Source: Microvirga arabica
GTDB taxonomy: Bacteria; Pseudomonadota; Alphaproteobacteria; Rhizobiales; Beijerinckiaceae
DNA: 64,000 nt
Assembly (NCBI RefSeq): GCF_016811235.1
Contig: NZ_JAFBID010000020.1
Span: forward strand, 26,188-90,187
Direction of reading: 5' to 3'
Shown here piece after piece: positions 1 through 7,580 of the stretch. The translations under genes and the position numbers were made by a program. Position 1 is the stretch's first letter. Every line of letters starts with the position of its first letter. The notes beneath the pieces were generated by a model. The model was not told the origin of the DNA. It saw only the letters and a program-made list of their open reading frames with translations, and ran no database searches.

Positions 1-129
1 GGAGAGACCTGTGGCTCCATCGACGATCCAGGCAAAGCGGCCGTGCAGGCCGGCCCCGTCCTCATTGACGCGGGAGCCGGTCAGGGAAAGCCGGTCGAGG
101 GACCGGAAGCAGACAGTGGAGCCAGTCAC
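1..129 (-). CDS. PP2C-type protein phosphatase, N-terminal fragment
   Basis: This is the first 43 codons of a gene that runs off the left edge. It reads leftward from a GTG at 129; a GTG at 135 is an alternative start. The peptide contains SRVNEDG followed by AWIVDGATGL. That arrangement matches the start of PP2C-like serine/threonine phosphatases, where the acidic and DG motifs bind catalytic metal. Only the N-terminus is visible, so length and any partner domains are unknown. It is divergent from the gene at 299, and the 169-nt gap must hold both promoters. The family call rests on a short motif and is moderate. Confidence 0.55.
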   Translation of the reverse strand, partial: MTGSTVCFRSLDRLSLTGSRVNEDGAGLHGRFAWIVDGATGLS

Positions 130-298
130 GTTCACAGCTTAACTGGTCTCATATTGGTTGCCTCATGTCCATACTGGTCTTAAGGGCTGTTCACACCCTT
201 CCTGAAGACCCGGAAAGGCTTAACCAGGTTCGGTTTGATCGAATTCCGGGCTTGAGCGTTAGTCCCTCGGATCCCATTGCAGCGGCAAAGGACGAGCC

Positions 299-616
299 AT
301 GGTCACCCTTGAGATAGCCGGCAAGGCGGTTGCCGTAACGAACGCCGATGAGGAGCAGGCTCGCGAACTCTTTCTCAGCGAGAGCTTTAAAGATGACCTG
401 AAGTCGTTTAAGAGCGAGAGCCGCTCCCTCTGGGACGGCTCAGCTGCCTTGACGACACGGCCCGCATCGGAAGACGAAATCGATGCCTTCTATGAGGCCC
501 TGGACGAAGAGGACGAGGTCGACGAAGACGGCGAAGACGATGATGACGACCTCGATATCGATGTCGTGTTCCTGGTGTCCATCGACGAAATAGACGACGC
601 CGCTGCCTCCGGCTGA
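299..616 (+). CDS. hypothetical acidic protein (105 aa)
   Basis: I do not recognise this protein. An AAGGACGAG SD-like stretch precedes the ATG at 299. The N-terminal half is mixed in composition, with a possible beta-rich start (residues 1-15). From about residue 60 it becomes extremely acidic, with long runs of Glu and Asp up to about residue 88, and then a short hydrophobic strand (VVFLVSI). No signal peptide or membrane segment is visible. A 7-bp hairpin lies directly after the stop, so it is probably a single-gene transcript. The acidic tail could mimic nucleic acid or bind basic partners, but nothing in the sequence proves that. Confidence 0.6.
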   Translation: MVTLEIAGKAVAVTNADEEQARELFLSESFKDDLKSFKSESRSLWDGSAALTTRPASEDEIDAFYEALDEEDEVDEDGEDDDDDLDIDVVFLVSIDEIDDAAASG

Positions 617-627
617 TCATCCTTACC

Positions 628-650
628 GGAGCCCTTGAGGGCTCCTCTTG
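628..650 (+). terminator. hairpin between the acidic-protein gene and the helicase gene
   Basis: A perfect 7-bp inverted repeat (GGAGCCC / GGGCTCC, TTGA loop, 628-645) is followed by TCTTG. The T-tract is weak, so termination may be partial. Its position argues against starting the helicase at the TTG at 635, which lies inside the loop, and supports the ATG at 671. Confidence 0.55.
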
Positions 651-670
651 AAACGGTTCAGCCCATTCTC

Positions 671-2530
671 ATGCCTTTCCCCAAGTCCAATCCCAGCCTC
701 GACCGCGCCCTGGCCGACAAAGGCTACAACGACCCGACCCCCGTCCAGGCCGCCGTGCTGCAGCCGGAGGCTGTCGATCGGGATCTTCTCGTTTCCGCAC
801 AGACGGGTTCGGGCAAGACGGTTGCCTACGGCCTCGCCATGGCGTCCACCCTGCTGGGCGACGCCGAGCGCTTCGAGGCGCCGCGCGAGCCCCTGGCCCT
901 GATCATCGCCCCCACCCGCGAGCTCGCCCTCCAGGTCAACCGGGAGCTGATCTGGCTCTACGGCCCGGCCGGTGCGCGGGTCGCCTCCTGCGTCGGCGGC
1001 ATGGATGTGCGCCGTGAGCAGCGGGCGCTCGCCGATGGCTGCCACATCGTGGTCGGCACCCCGGGCCGTCTGCGCGACCACCTCGAGCGTGGGCGCCTCG
1101 ACACCTCCAAGATGCGCGTCGTGGTGCTCGACGAGGCCGACGAGATGCTCGATCTCGGATTCCGCGAGGATCTGGAGTTCATCCTCGACGCTACGCCGGA
1201 CGAGCGCCGCACGCTCCTGTTCTCGGCCACCCTGCCGAAGAACATCGTCGCCCTGGCCCGGCGCTACCAGCGCGAGGCGCACCGGATCGACACCCTGGTC
1301 GAGAACGAGCCTCATGGCGACATCGAGTATCGCGCCCTCAGGATCGCGCCTAACGAGGTCGAGCATGCGGTGGTCAACGTTCTGCGCTTCTACGAGAGCC
1401 GTGGCGCCATGGTGTTCTGCCATACCCGCGAGGCAGTGCGTCATCTCCATGCGAGCCTGATCGAGCGCGGCTTCGCGGCCGTGGCGATCTCGGGCGAGCT
1501 GACCCAGAACGAGCGCAGCAACGCCCTGCAGTCGCTTCGTGACGGCCGCGCCCGCGTGTGCGTCGCCACCGACGTGGCGGCCCGCGGCATCGACCTGCCG
1601 GATCTGGGCCTCGTGATCCACTTCGACCTGCCGAACGACCATGAGACGCTTCTGCACCGCAGCGGCCGCACGGGCCGCGCGGGCCGCAAGGGCGTGTGCG
1701 TGATGCTCGTGCCTTATACCCGCCGCCGCAAGGCCGAGCGGCTCATCGACATGGCCGGCGTCGACGTGACCTGGGCCGGCGCTCCCTCGGCGGACGAAAT
1801 CCGCCTGCGGGACCGCGAGCGCCTGATGCAGGATCCGATCTTCGCCGAAGAGGCGACGGACGAAGACATGGGCATGGCGCGCGCGCTTCTCGCTGAGCGT
1901 TCGGCCGAGGAAATCGCCAACGCCCTGGTCAAGTTCCACCGCGCCCGCCTGCCGGCGCCGGAAGAGATCGTCGATGCGGGCACCGACCGCGAGCCGCGCC
2001 AGCGCAAGGACAAGCGCGAGCGGAGCGAGGAGCGCACCCGCGGCTTCAAGGATCGTGGCGCATCCGAGGGCGGCTTCGAGCGCTCGTCCGAGGACATGGT
2101 ATGGTTCCGCATGAGCGTCGGGCGCCGCAACAACGCTGATCCTCGTTGGCTGCTGCCGATCATCTGCCGCCTCGGGCACGTGACGAAGAAGGAGATCGGC
2201 TCGATCAAGATCTTCGACCGGGAAACGAAGTTCGAGATCGTGAAATCCCAGGCCTCGAAGTTTGCCTCTGCGGTCCGCAAGACCAATGACGAGGACATTC
2301 AGATTGAGCCTGCCGATGCAGGTCCCGGCAAGCCAGGATTCGGCAAGGCAGGCCCCGGCAAGCCGCGCGACGCCAAGCCCTGGAGCGGGCCGAAAGGCAA
2401 CGGCCCGAAGAGTCATGGTCCCAAGGAGCGAAGTGCCCATCCTGCTCGCAAGGGACCGCCAGCCGACAAGGGACCGAAAGATTTCAAGCGTCCGAAGGAC
2501 AAGAAGCGCTCATCCGACAAGCGCCCCTGA
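671..2530 (+). CDS. DEAD-box ATP-dependent RNA helicase (DeaD/DbpA-like)
   Basis: An ATP-dependent RNA unwinding enzyme, likely acting in ribosome assembly or mRNA turnover. Motifs appear in order: Q motif (residues 19-26), Walker A AQTGSGKT (43-50), PTREL (81-85), DEAD (154-157), SAT (185-187) and HRSGRTGRAGR in the second RecA domain. Near residues 475-550 is a DbpA-type RNA-binding domain (VWFRMSVGRRNNADP onward), as in E. coli DeaD. The last 60 or so residues are a Lys/Pro/Gly-rich basic tail that probably adds RNA affinity. At 619 aa it is close to DeaD length. I start it at the ATG at 671 because the longer TTG start lies in the upstream hairpin. Confidence 0.93.
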   Translation: MPFPKSNPSLDRALADKGYNDPTPVQAAVLQPEAVDRDLLVSAQTGSGKTVAYGLAMASTLLGDAERFEAPREPLALIIAPTRELALQVNRELIWLYGPAGARVASCVGGMDVRREQRALADGCHIVVGTPGRLRDHLERGRLDTSKMRVVVLDEADEMLDLGFREDLEFILDATPDERRTLLFSATLPKNIVALARRYQREAHRIDTLVENEPHGDIEYRALRIAPNEVEHAVVNVLRFYESRGAMVFCHTREAVRHLHASLIERGFAAVAISGELTQNERSNALQSLRDGRARVCVATDVAARGIDLPDLGLVIHFDLPNDHETLLHRSGRTGRAGRKGVCVMLVPYTRRRKAERLIDMAGVDVTWAGAPSADEIRLRDRERLMQDPIFAEEATDEDMGMARALLAERSAEEIANALVKFHRARLPAPEEIVDAGTDREPRQRKDKRERSEERTRGFKDRGASEGGFERSSEDMVWFRMSVGRRNNADPRWLLPIICRLGHVTKKEIGSIKIFDRETKFEIVKSQASKFASAVRKTNDEDIQIEPADAGPGKPGFGKAGPGKPRDAKPWSGPKGNGPKSHGPKERSAHPARKGPPADKGPKDFKRPKDKKRSSDKRP

Positions 2531-2541
2531 TCAAAAGCAAC

Positions 2542-2569
2542 AGGCCGGGACATGAACATGTCCCGGCCT
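2542..2569. terminator. bidirectional hairpin between convergent genes
   Basis: A 13-bp perfect inverted repeat (AGGCCGGGACATG and its complement) with a 2-nt centre lies 12 nt after the helicase stop and about 30 nt beyond the stop of the minus-strand gene at 2600. An A-rich stretch on the left and a short T-containing stretch on the right suit termination from both sides. Confidence 0.65.
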
Positions 2570-2599
2570 CATCATTTGAGATGTGGAACCGGAAAAAGC

Positions 2600-3091
2600 C
2601 TATTCCGGCTTCGTCAACCCCTTGATGACAGCGCCGGCCAGCGGCACGAGCATGCCGGGCAGCACGGAGTCGAGCGGGTGACGAACGAAGCCGACGACCG
2701 CCTCGCGGACGCCGCGCACCTCATTCCGGAAATCGCTGAGCTGCTGCTGGATCGCCTGAGCGTCCGTCTCAAGGGACTGCAGGGCCATGTTGCGCACCTC
2801 GAGGGCCAGCTCCATCTCGCGGCCGGGTTTCGACCGCTCCGCCACGACCAGAAGGATGATCGCCAGCAGGAGATTGGCGAGTCCGATCAAGGCCGCAGCC
2901 CAAATAGTCCCCCAGGCTTGCTCCAAGGCGAAGAACAGGGCCAGATTTCCCATGAGGAATGCAAAGGCTCCAAGGAGAGCCGCGATGCCTCTCAAGGAGG
3001 AGCGGGTCATCATCTGCCGGAAGCGAATATCCGCGATGATCGACTCAGCGCGCCACAGTACGCGAAGATTACGGACGAGATTGTCCATCAT
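2600..3091 (-). CDS. YqjE/phage-holin-3_6 family membrane protein
   Basis: A 163-aa inner-membrane protein with two adjacent hydrophobic segments at about residues 36-58 and 62-84. A charged, partly helical C-terminal region (about 90-140) and a short hydrophobic end follow. This layout matches the family labelled holin superfamily III, which includes E. coli YqjE. It is the last gene of a three-gene minus-strand operon, starting 4 nt after its upstream neighbour. The upstream gene is YqjD-like, matching the yqjD-yqjE order of E. coli. The holin name is historical, and no phage genes are nearby. Confidence 0.8.
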   Translation of the reverse strand: MMDNLVRNLRVLWRAESIIADIRFRQMMTRSSLRGIAALLGAFAFLMGNLALFFALEQAWGTIWAAALIGLANLLLAIILLVVAERSKPGREMELALEVRNMALQSLETDAQAIQQQLSDFRNEVRGVREAVVGFVRHPLDSVLPGMLVPLAGAVIKGLTKPE

Positions 3092-3095
3092 GATG

Positions 3096-3392
3096 TCAGG
3101 CCCTTCCCATCAGACGTCCGACCACGATCCCAAGTGTGAAAGTAGCGAGCACCGACGCGAGCGGGCGCTCCTTGACGAATTCCTCAATGCCGCCCGTATG
3201 CTCGGAGAGCGCTTTTCCCAATTCGCCAAGCTGCTCCCTCAGATCCGCCACGGCTTCGGCTTGCGGCGCAGCCTCGCTGCCGGTCTTCACTGATAGCGGA
3301 TCGGCGGATGCTGGCTGCTTCCCTGGCTCTTTGCGTCCAAGCTCCGCCCGCAAGATGTGAAGCTCCTCACGGAGGCTGGTAGCTCCGACCAT
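3096..3392 (-). CDS. YqjD/ElaB/DUF883-like membrane-anchored protein
   Basis: A 98-aa protein with a hydrophilic, helical N-terminal part and a single C-terminal membrane anchor (about residues 78-95) ending in GRLMGRA. The sequence FVKERPLASVLATFTLG before the anchor is typical of the ElaB/YqjD/DUF883 group. In E. coli these proteins are tail-anchored in the inner membrane and bind ribosomes in stationary phase. That role is family knowledge and is not shown here. It sits 2 nt after the upstream gene's stop and 4 nt before the YqjE-like gene, so the three are co-transcribed. Confidence 0.75.
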   Translation of the reverse strand: MVGATSLREELHILRAELGRKEPGKQPASADPLSVKTGSEAAPQAEAVADLREQLGELGKALSEHTGGIEEFVKERPLASVLATFTLGIVVGRLMGRA

Positions 3393-3394
3393 GA

Positions 3395-3631
3395 TCAGAG
3401 CGCCTTCCGAACCCTGGTGAGCGCTTCCTTCAGCTCGGCGCCGAGGATCTTCACCGCGTCGTTCACGTCCTTGGCGCTCTTGTCTAGCTCCGCCTTGCTC
3501 TCGAAGACGCTCCAGCGGCTCTCGATCTCAGCCCATTCCTCCTGCAGCTCCTTGGAGGCAAGGTGGATCTGAAGCCGGATCTCGTCGCGGGTGCGCTTCA
3601 GGTCTTCAACGAACTTGGTGAATTCGGGCAT
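3395..3631 (-). CDS. small coiled-coil protein, first gene of the yqjDE-like operon
   Basis: A 78-aa, almost entirely charged and alpha-helical protein with heptad-like hydrophobic spacing, so a coiled coil is likely. It has no signal peptide or membrane segment. I start it at the ATG at 3631 because a strong GGAGGAG SD lies a few nt upstream; a longer frame from 3646 would place that SD inside the coding region. It is the first gene of the operon with the YqjD-like and YqjE-like genes, so a role at the same membrane site is plausible. No function is known. Confidence 0.7.
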   Translation of the reverse strand: MPEFTKFVEDLKRTRDEIRLQIHLASKELQEEWAEIESRWSVFESKAELDKSAKDVNDAVKILGAELKEALTRVRKAL

Positions 3632-3749
3632 CTGTCGCTCCTCCATCAGGCATCTCGCTCAGGCGCGATGGGAGGAAGCTTAGCCATTCATGGTGCCTCT
3701 GCATTGATTTCGGTCAAGAAACAGCCAGGCTTGGCAGGAGCCAAATGCT

Positions 3750-3787
3750 TTGCTGCGCAGCAATCCGCGTATTGTGCACTGCAACAA
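3750..3787. promoter_or_regulatory. two palindromes resembling PHA-regulator (PhaR) sites
   Basis: Site 1 (3750-3763) is a perfect 14-bp palindrome, TTGCTGCGCAGCAA. Site 2 (3772-3787) is the imperfect palindrome TTGTGCACTGCAACAA. Both lie about 60-95 bp before the esterase start and also upstream of the divergent three-gene operon. PhaR proteins of Paracoccus and Rhodobacter are reported to bind CTGC...GCAG-type palindromes next to phasin and PHB genes. The match to an esterase of PHB-depolymerase type is suggestive only. Confidence 0.4.
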
Positions 3788-3845
3788 AGCCCCCATATGA
3801 GGCGTTCTGTTTAGAACAACCACTTACCCGGAAGGGCCAAATATT

Positions 3846-5054
3846 ATGCAACGCTTAGGGCAAATGATCCGGCAGATAGCCCAACAGAAGCGCCATTGGG
3901 AAACCGTCATGGCAGCCACCGGGGCGGCAGCTTCAAGTGAGAGCCCGGCAGTGCCGAACCGTCTGACCGAGGTCTCGGGGTTTGGTGCTAATCCGGGCAA
4001 TTTGCGCATGCTGACCTATGTGCCGGAGGAGGTTTCAGCATCGCCGGCTCTCGTAGTCGTTCTGCATGGCTGCACCCAAACGGCGGCCGGTTATGACCAT
4101 GGCTCCGGCTGGTCGACCCTTGCCGATCGCTACGGGTTCATCCTGCTTTATGCGGAGCAACGGGAGGCCAACAATCCGAAACGCTGCTTCAACTGGTTCC
4201 AGACCGGAGACACCGAACGTGGGCAGGGCGAGGCAGGCTCGATCCGGCAGATGGTGGAGCATGCGATCCAGCAGCATCATGTGGACCGCAGCCGCGTCTT
4301 CGTCACCGGGCTCTCCGCCGGCGGGGCCATGACGGCCACCATGCTGGCCACCTATCCGGAAGTCTTTGCCGCTGGCGCCATCATCGCGGGCCTGCCCTAT
4401 CGCTGCGCCACCAGCGTGCCCGAGGCCTTCGAATGCATGTTCCAGGGCCAGGTCCGGTCGGCGCAGGAATGGGGTGGCTTGGTGCGCAACGCCTCGTCCC
4501 ATCGGGGATCATGGCCCAAGGTCTCCGTCTGGCATGGCAGCGCCGATGCCACCGTGAAGCCGATGAATGCAGGCGAGATCGTCAAGCAATGGACGGATGT
4601 CCATGGCCTCAAGCCGAGTCCCAGCTTCAGCGAAACCGTCGATGGCTATCCGCGCCGTGTCTGGACCAACGCGTCCGGCGACGACGTGATCGAGGAATAT
4701 GTCATCACCGGCATGGCCCATGGCACACCACTGGCCGTTGGTGACGATGAGAACAGCTATGGTGCGGCCGGCCCCTTCCTTCTCGATGTGGGCATCTCAT
4801 CGAGCTACCGCATCGCACAGTTCTGGGGGCTGACGGAGCAGGCGGATGACGCCTCGCGCATCCGCACCGCTCCTGAGCCCGTTCAGCACGACCTGCCGAC
4901 GATGTTCACCGGCAAGCGGCCTCCCGCAGATGAGTGGGCAGCACGAGGCGCCACGCGCAATCAGCGCCAGGAGGCACCGAAACCTGGGGCGCCGCACATG
5001 GATGTGGGGTCGGTGATCACGAAAGCCCTCAGGGCGGCAGGACTGATGAAGTAG
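3846..5054 (+). CDS. PHB depolymerase family esterase
   Basis: A 402-aa alpha/beta hydrolase of the poly(3-hydroxybutyrate) depolymerase/LpqC type. Visible motifs are the oxyanion LHGCTQTA (residues 73-80) and the nucleophile elbow GLSAGG with Ser157. An Asp in the SVWHGSADATV strand and a His in ITGMAHGTPL complete a plausible triad. There is no clear signal peptide, so it may act on intracellular polymer or oligomers. The C-terminal 70 residues are Pro/Ala-rich and probably flexible. A GGAAGGG stretch precedes the ATG. The upstream palindromes hint at control linked to PHA storage. Its true substrate could also be another ester. Confidence 0.85.
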   Translation: MQRLGQMIRQIAQQKRHWETVMAATGAAASSESPAVPNRLTEVSGFGANPGNLRMLTYVPEEVSASPALVVVLHGCTQTAAGYDHGSGWSTLADRYGFILLYAEQREANNPKRCFNWFQTGDTERGQGEAGSIRQMVEHAIQQHHVDRSRVFVTGLSAGGAMTATMLATYPEVFAAGAIIAGLPYRCATSVPEAFECMFQGQVRSAQEWGGLVRNASSHRGSWPKVSVWHGSADATVKPMNAGEIVKQWTDVHGLKPSPSFSETVDGYPRRVWTNASGDDVIEEYVITGMAHGTPLAVGDDENSYGAAGPFLLDVGISSSYRIAQFWGLTEQADDASRIRTAPEPVQHDLPTMFTGKRPPADEWAARGATRNQRQEAPKPGAPHMDVGSVITKALRAAGLMK

Positions 5055-5074
5055 GCCTGCAAGGGTTCGTCAGC

Positions 5075-5206
5075 GCATCGTGCGGAAAAGTGGACCCGGT
5101 TTTCGCTGGCGCGGCCCCCTGGGTCCGGTCCACACGATGCACTCTTTAGGAATGGAGCATCGGATGGATCCCAAAAGTGCAAGTCCACTTTTGGGTCCGA
5201 TGCTCT
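5075..5206. repeat. dispersed double-palindrome repeat, copy A
   Basis: This element starts GCATCGTGCGGAAAAGTGGA and ends TTTTGGGTCCGATGC. It contains two imperfect palindromes, each opening and closing with GCATCG/CGATGC. The same architecture recurs at 62916-63023. Copy A carries about 25 extra nt in the centre of its first palindrome. It lies just after the esterase stop and encodes no protein. It resembles the REP/BIME-like intergenic elements of rhizobia and methylobacteria. Confidence 0.75.
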
Positions 5207-5250
5207 AGCGAGGGCCGGGCATCTGTTGCTGCCTGGCCCTTTTCACGCCG

Positions 5251-6069
5251 TCATGGCTTTCTCTCCTGACTCAGCAGGTCCTCCTGTTTTCGCTTCTCGC
5301 CCGTCACGCAGTTCATGCTCGGCATGCCGGTCTGCGCGGGAATGATGCGGGGAACGGCATTATCGACTCCTGCAATCTCGCGCATGATCTTCGTGCGGAT
5401 GACCATGGCAAACTGCTCGGGATCGTGCAGGGGCAGAACGAATGAGCCGGTGCCGCCGATGACGCATTCCTTGAAGTAGAGATCGAGATCCTGCAGTTCC
5501 GTGCTGCCGGACGCCCGCCTGAACATGATCGGCAATCCATTGATGACGATGCCATCCGCAACAGCCTCGTCCCGCGCGTAGGTAACGCGGCGGCCGTCGT
5601 TGTTGGGACCATCCCCGGACACGTCGACCACACGGCGGATCGGAACTCCGCCCAGTTGCTCGAACAGCTTGCGGCTGTGATCGATGATGCCGGAGATCGA
5701 TGTCATCCCCGCCTGGCGAATGGGCTGGTAGGCGAGATGATTGGCAAATGAAGTCGCCTTCTCCGGGCTGTCGATGATGGTCCACGGCACAAGCACGCGC
5801 TGATCCTTCACGCCTGACCATTCCACATAAGTGACGGCGATGCGGCCATGCAGACCATTTGCGATGGCCTCATGCACGAGGGACGACCGGAACGCTTCCA
5901 CGAAACCCTCGCGCTGCAGGCCCTGCTCTTCACCCTCCATGGATGACGAGACATCGACCGCGATGACGAGCGCAACATCGAGTTCCGCGTCGGGAGCGAT
6001 CGGCCCGGCCGCAAGAACCTCACCGGCCAGAAGAAAGAACGCGAGAGTACTCAAGAGCCTGTTCGCCAT
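5251..6069 (-). CDS. DUF1194 (VWA-like) secreted protein
   Basis: A 272-aa protein with an N-terminal signal peptide (hydrophobic core LLSTLAFFLLAG, cleavage near VLAAG). A von Willebrand A-like domain with a metal-site motif DVSSSM follows at about residue 39. Later motifs (VDVSGDGPNN and NGLPIMF) fit DUF1194. I start it at the ATG at 6069 because GGAGG lies 5 nt upstream; the GTG at 6075 is the other option. It is probably periplasmic, and its partner is unknown. Cysteines near the C-terminus may form a disulfide. It stands alone, divergent from the small gene at 6362. Confidence 0.85.
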   Translation of the reverse strand: MANRLLSTLAFFLLAGEVLAAGPIAPDAELDVALVIAVDVSSSMEGEEQGLQREGFVEAFRSSLVHEAIANGLHGRIAVTYVEWSGVKDQRVLVPWTIIDSPEKATSFANHLAYQPIRQAGMTSISGIIDHSRKLFEQLGGVPIRRVVDVSGDGPNNDGRRVTYARDEAVADGIVINGLPIMFRRASGSTELQDLDLYFKECVIGGTGSFVLPLHDPEQFAMVIRTKIMREIAGVDNAVPRIIPAQTGMPSMNCVTGEKRKQEDLLSQERKP

Positions 6070-6361
6070 GACCACCTCCGCTCCCGGCTACCGGTCCACC
6101 GACGGCGGCCAAGGCTGCGCTTGGTCAACGCGCCAATCGCGCATTTGATACGAAGGGCTCGTCACAATTCTTGCGACCGGCGGATCGGAAGAAAGCAGAT
6201 TTTAGAGTATGTCTGGCGATTTTTCGCGACTGAAACAGCAAAGATATCAAAGAGACAAGTCAAAAGAAACAAACGTAACAAAATCCGCTCTCTATATGCA
6301 GAGCAGACAAGGATTGGGCCATTCGGTAAAGTTTAATGACGTTACGCAAGGGGCTTTAAAA
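6070..6361. other. AT-rich divergent intergenic region
   Basis: No gene seen. From about 6180 to 6345 it is clearly richer in A and T than its surroundings, with A-runs and a short GCTCT...AGAGC hairpin at about 6287-6304. It must contain promoters for both the DUF1194 gene and the small gene at 6362, but no clean -35/-10 pair could be assigned. Confidence 0.5.
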
Positions 6362-6601
6362 ATGAAACCGGACATGGACCTGATCGGCGCTCTCACCAGC
6401 TTTTCCGTCGGCACGCTCGACGGTCGGGACGCGATGATGGTGATCGAGCTTGCCACCACGCCTGAGGAATACGAGCAGGGCATCCGGCGTCAGATGCCGG
6501 TGGCCATGACCCCCGAGCATGCCCGCGAACTCGGCGAAGCGCTCCTTCTGGCGGCCAAGGCGGCTCAGATGGGCGAGGCCCCCAGCTACGCGATGAACTG
6601 A
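6362..6601 (+). CDS. hypothetical small protein (79 aa)
   Basis: I do not recognise this protein. AAGGGG is placed 8 nt before the ATG at 6362. The frame stays open further upstream, but that part is AT-rich and not protein-like. The peptide has a beta-like strand (MMVIELATT) and then a helix ending in GEALLLAAKAAQMGE. It is soluble, with no signal peptide. The sequence looks like a short regulatory or accessory protein of the kind common in Methylobacteriaceae, but no function can be named. It stands alone between two minus-strand genes. Confidence 0.65.
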   Translation: MKPDMDLIGALTSFSVGTLDGRDAMMVIELATTPEEYEQGIRRQMPVAMTPEHARELGEALLLAAKAAQMGEAPSYAMN

Positions 6602-6631
6602 TCGGTCTGCTCCTGACCGATGCGGGATCTG

Positions 6632-7381
6632 CTACCGGCACGCCCGGTAGGATCCCATATCGAAGTGGAAGTGATCGTGGTGAGCCTCGTTATAATCGGG
6701 GCTGAGCACCACATCGAAGAAGCGACAAGCCCCATCTCTTAGGGCCCGCAGGAAAGCCTCACGGCGCTCATCGCCTCCCGACCAATAGCTCCTCACCGTG
6801 ATCTGCCGCCCGTCGGCAAGGACGAAGCCTGCAATGTCGATGGCATTGGCGGTGGCATGTTCGCTGCGCCGCCCGCCAGCCCGGTGATTGATGTTCCGGC
6901 AGGCATAAGTGCCGAAATGCACGACTCTCACGACCTCCTGTCCAAGATGGTCCCGTGCCGCGGGAAGCAGCACATGCCGTTCGAACAGGGCCCAGGCCAC
7001 CGTCAGCGGGCATGTGGCCGTGAAGCTCCCGCTCAACCCAACCGAAGACCGCGATACCTCGACGGCATTCGACAGCCCGCAGCCATCCTCTGAGGCACGG
7101 TCCGGCACGGCCCTGTGCGCAACCGGCGACCCGTCGAGCACAGCGAGGCACTGGCCGCGATTGCCTTCAAGGCGGGAGAGCTTCCATCGGGTCAGCCAAC
7201 TGACATCGTCCGCAACCCTCAACGGCGTGAAAGGATTGAACCTGTTCGGGATGTCGAGAAAGCCGGCCCGGATCAACCCCGACGCGACAGCAAGCCCGAG
7301 CGCAAGAGCAAGGATCAGCCGGGCAAGGACGACCCGTGTGATGCTGGAGCGACGCGGCGGCTGAGGCTGATTGTCATGCAC
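6632..7381 (-). CDS. extensin-like C-terminal family protein
   Basis: A 249-aa protein with an N-terminal membrane anchor or signal (about residues 17-40) and then an extensin-like C-terminal domain. Diagnostic stretches are SEHATANAIDIAGF (173-186) and HHDHFHFD near the end. Their His/Asp pattern resembles the D-Ala-D-Ala peptidase (M15) fold, so cell-wall binding or cleavage in the periplasm is plausible. Cysteines near 79, 101, 124 and 161 could form disulfides. The only start is the GTG at 7381. AGGAGG abuts it directly, an unusually tight spacing, and an out-of-frame ATG lies 4 nt in, so initiation may be weak. Confidence 0.82.
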   Translation of the reverse strand: MHDNQPQPPRRSSITRVVLARLILALALGLAVASGLIRAGFLDIPNRFNPFTPLRVADDVSWLTRWKLSRLEGNRGQCLAVLDGSPVAHRAVPDRASEDGCGLSNAVEVSRSSVGLSGSFTATCPLTVAWALFERHVLLPAARDHLGQEVVRVVHFGTYACRNINHRAGGRRSEHATANAIDIAGFVLADGRQITVRSYWSGGDERREAFLRALRDGACRFFDVVLSPDYNEAHHDHFHFDMGSYRACR

Positions 7382-7491
7382 CCTCCTGTTCTAGGGCTGT
7401 ATCGTTCGGGATCTAGCTGAACGTCTTATGCGGAGCATCCGTCAGCGATGCATTGAGACAGGATGGTCATGCGGCTCCGGCGCGAGGCAAC

Positions 7492-7521
7492 AAAAAAGCA
7501 AGGCAGTTTCCTGCCTTGCTT
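7492..7521 (-). terminator. Rho-independent terminator of the HU gene
   Basis: On the minus strand an 11-bp stem (AAGCAAGGCAG, GAAA loop, and its complement) runs straight into six T residues. It lies about 60 nt after the HU stop and is one of the clearest intrinsic terminators in the window. Confidence 0.88.
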
Positions 7522-7580
7522 GCGTAGAGATCCGGTGTCTCTTGCGGTCGAAGAGGTTCCCCTCCAAACGCAGCGACCCC

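Noticed and set aside
623..2440. 605-aa minus-strand frame opposite the helicase
   Set aside because: It is an antisense shadow of a GC-rich gene with clear helicase motifs; no SD and no family-like sequence.
2600..3091. Prophage remnant suggested by the holin-like family name
   Set aside because: The family includes the chromosomal YqjE; no lysis, capsid or integrase genes are near.
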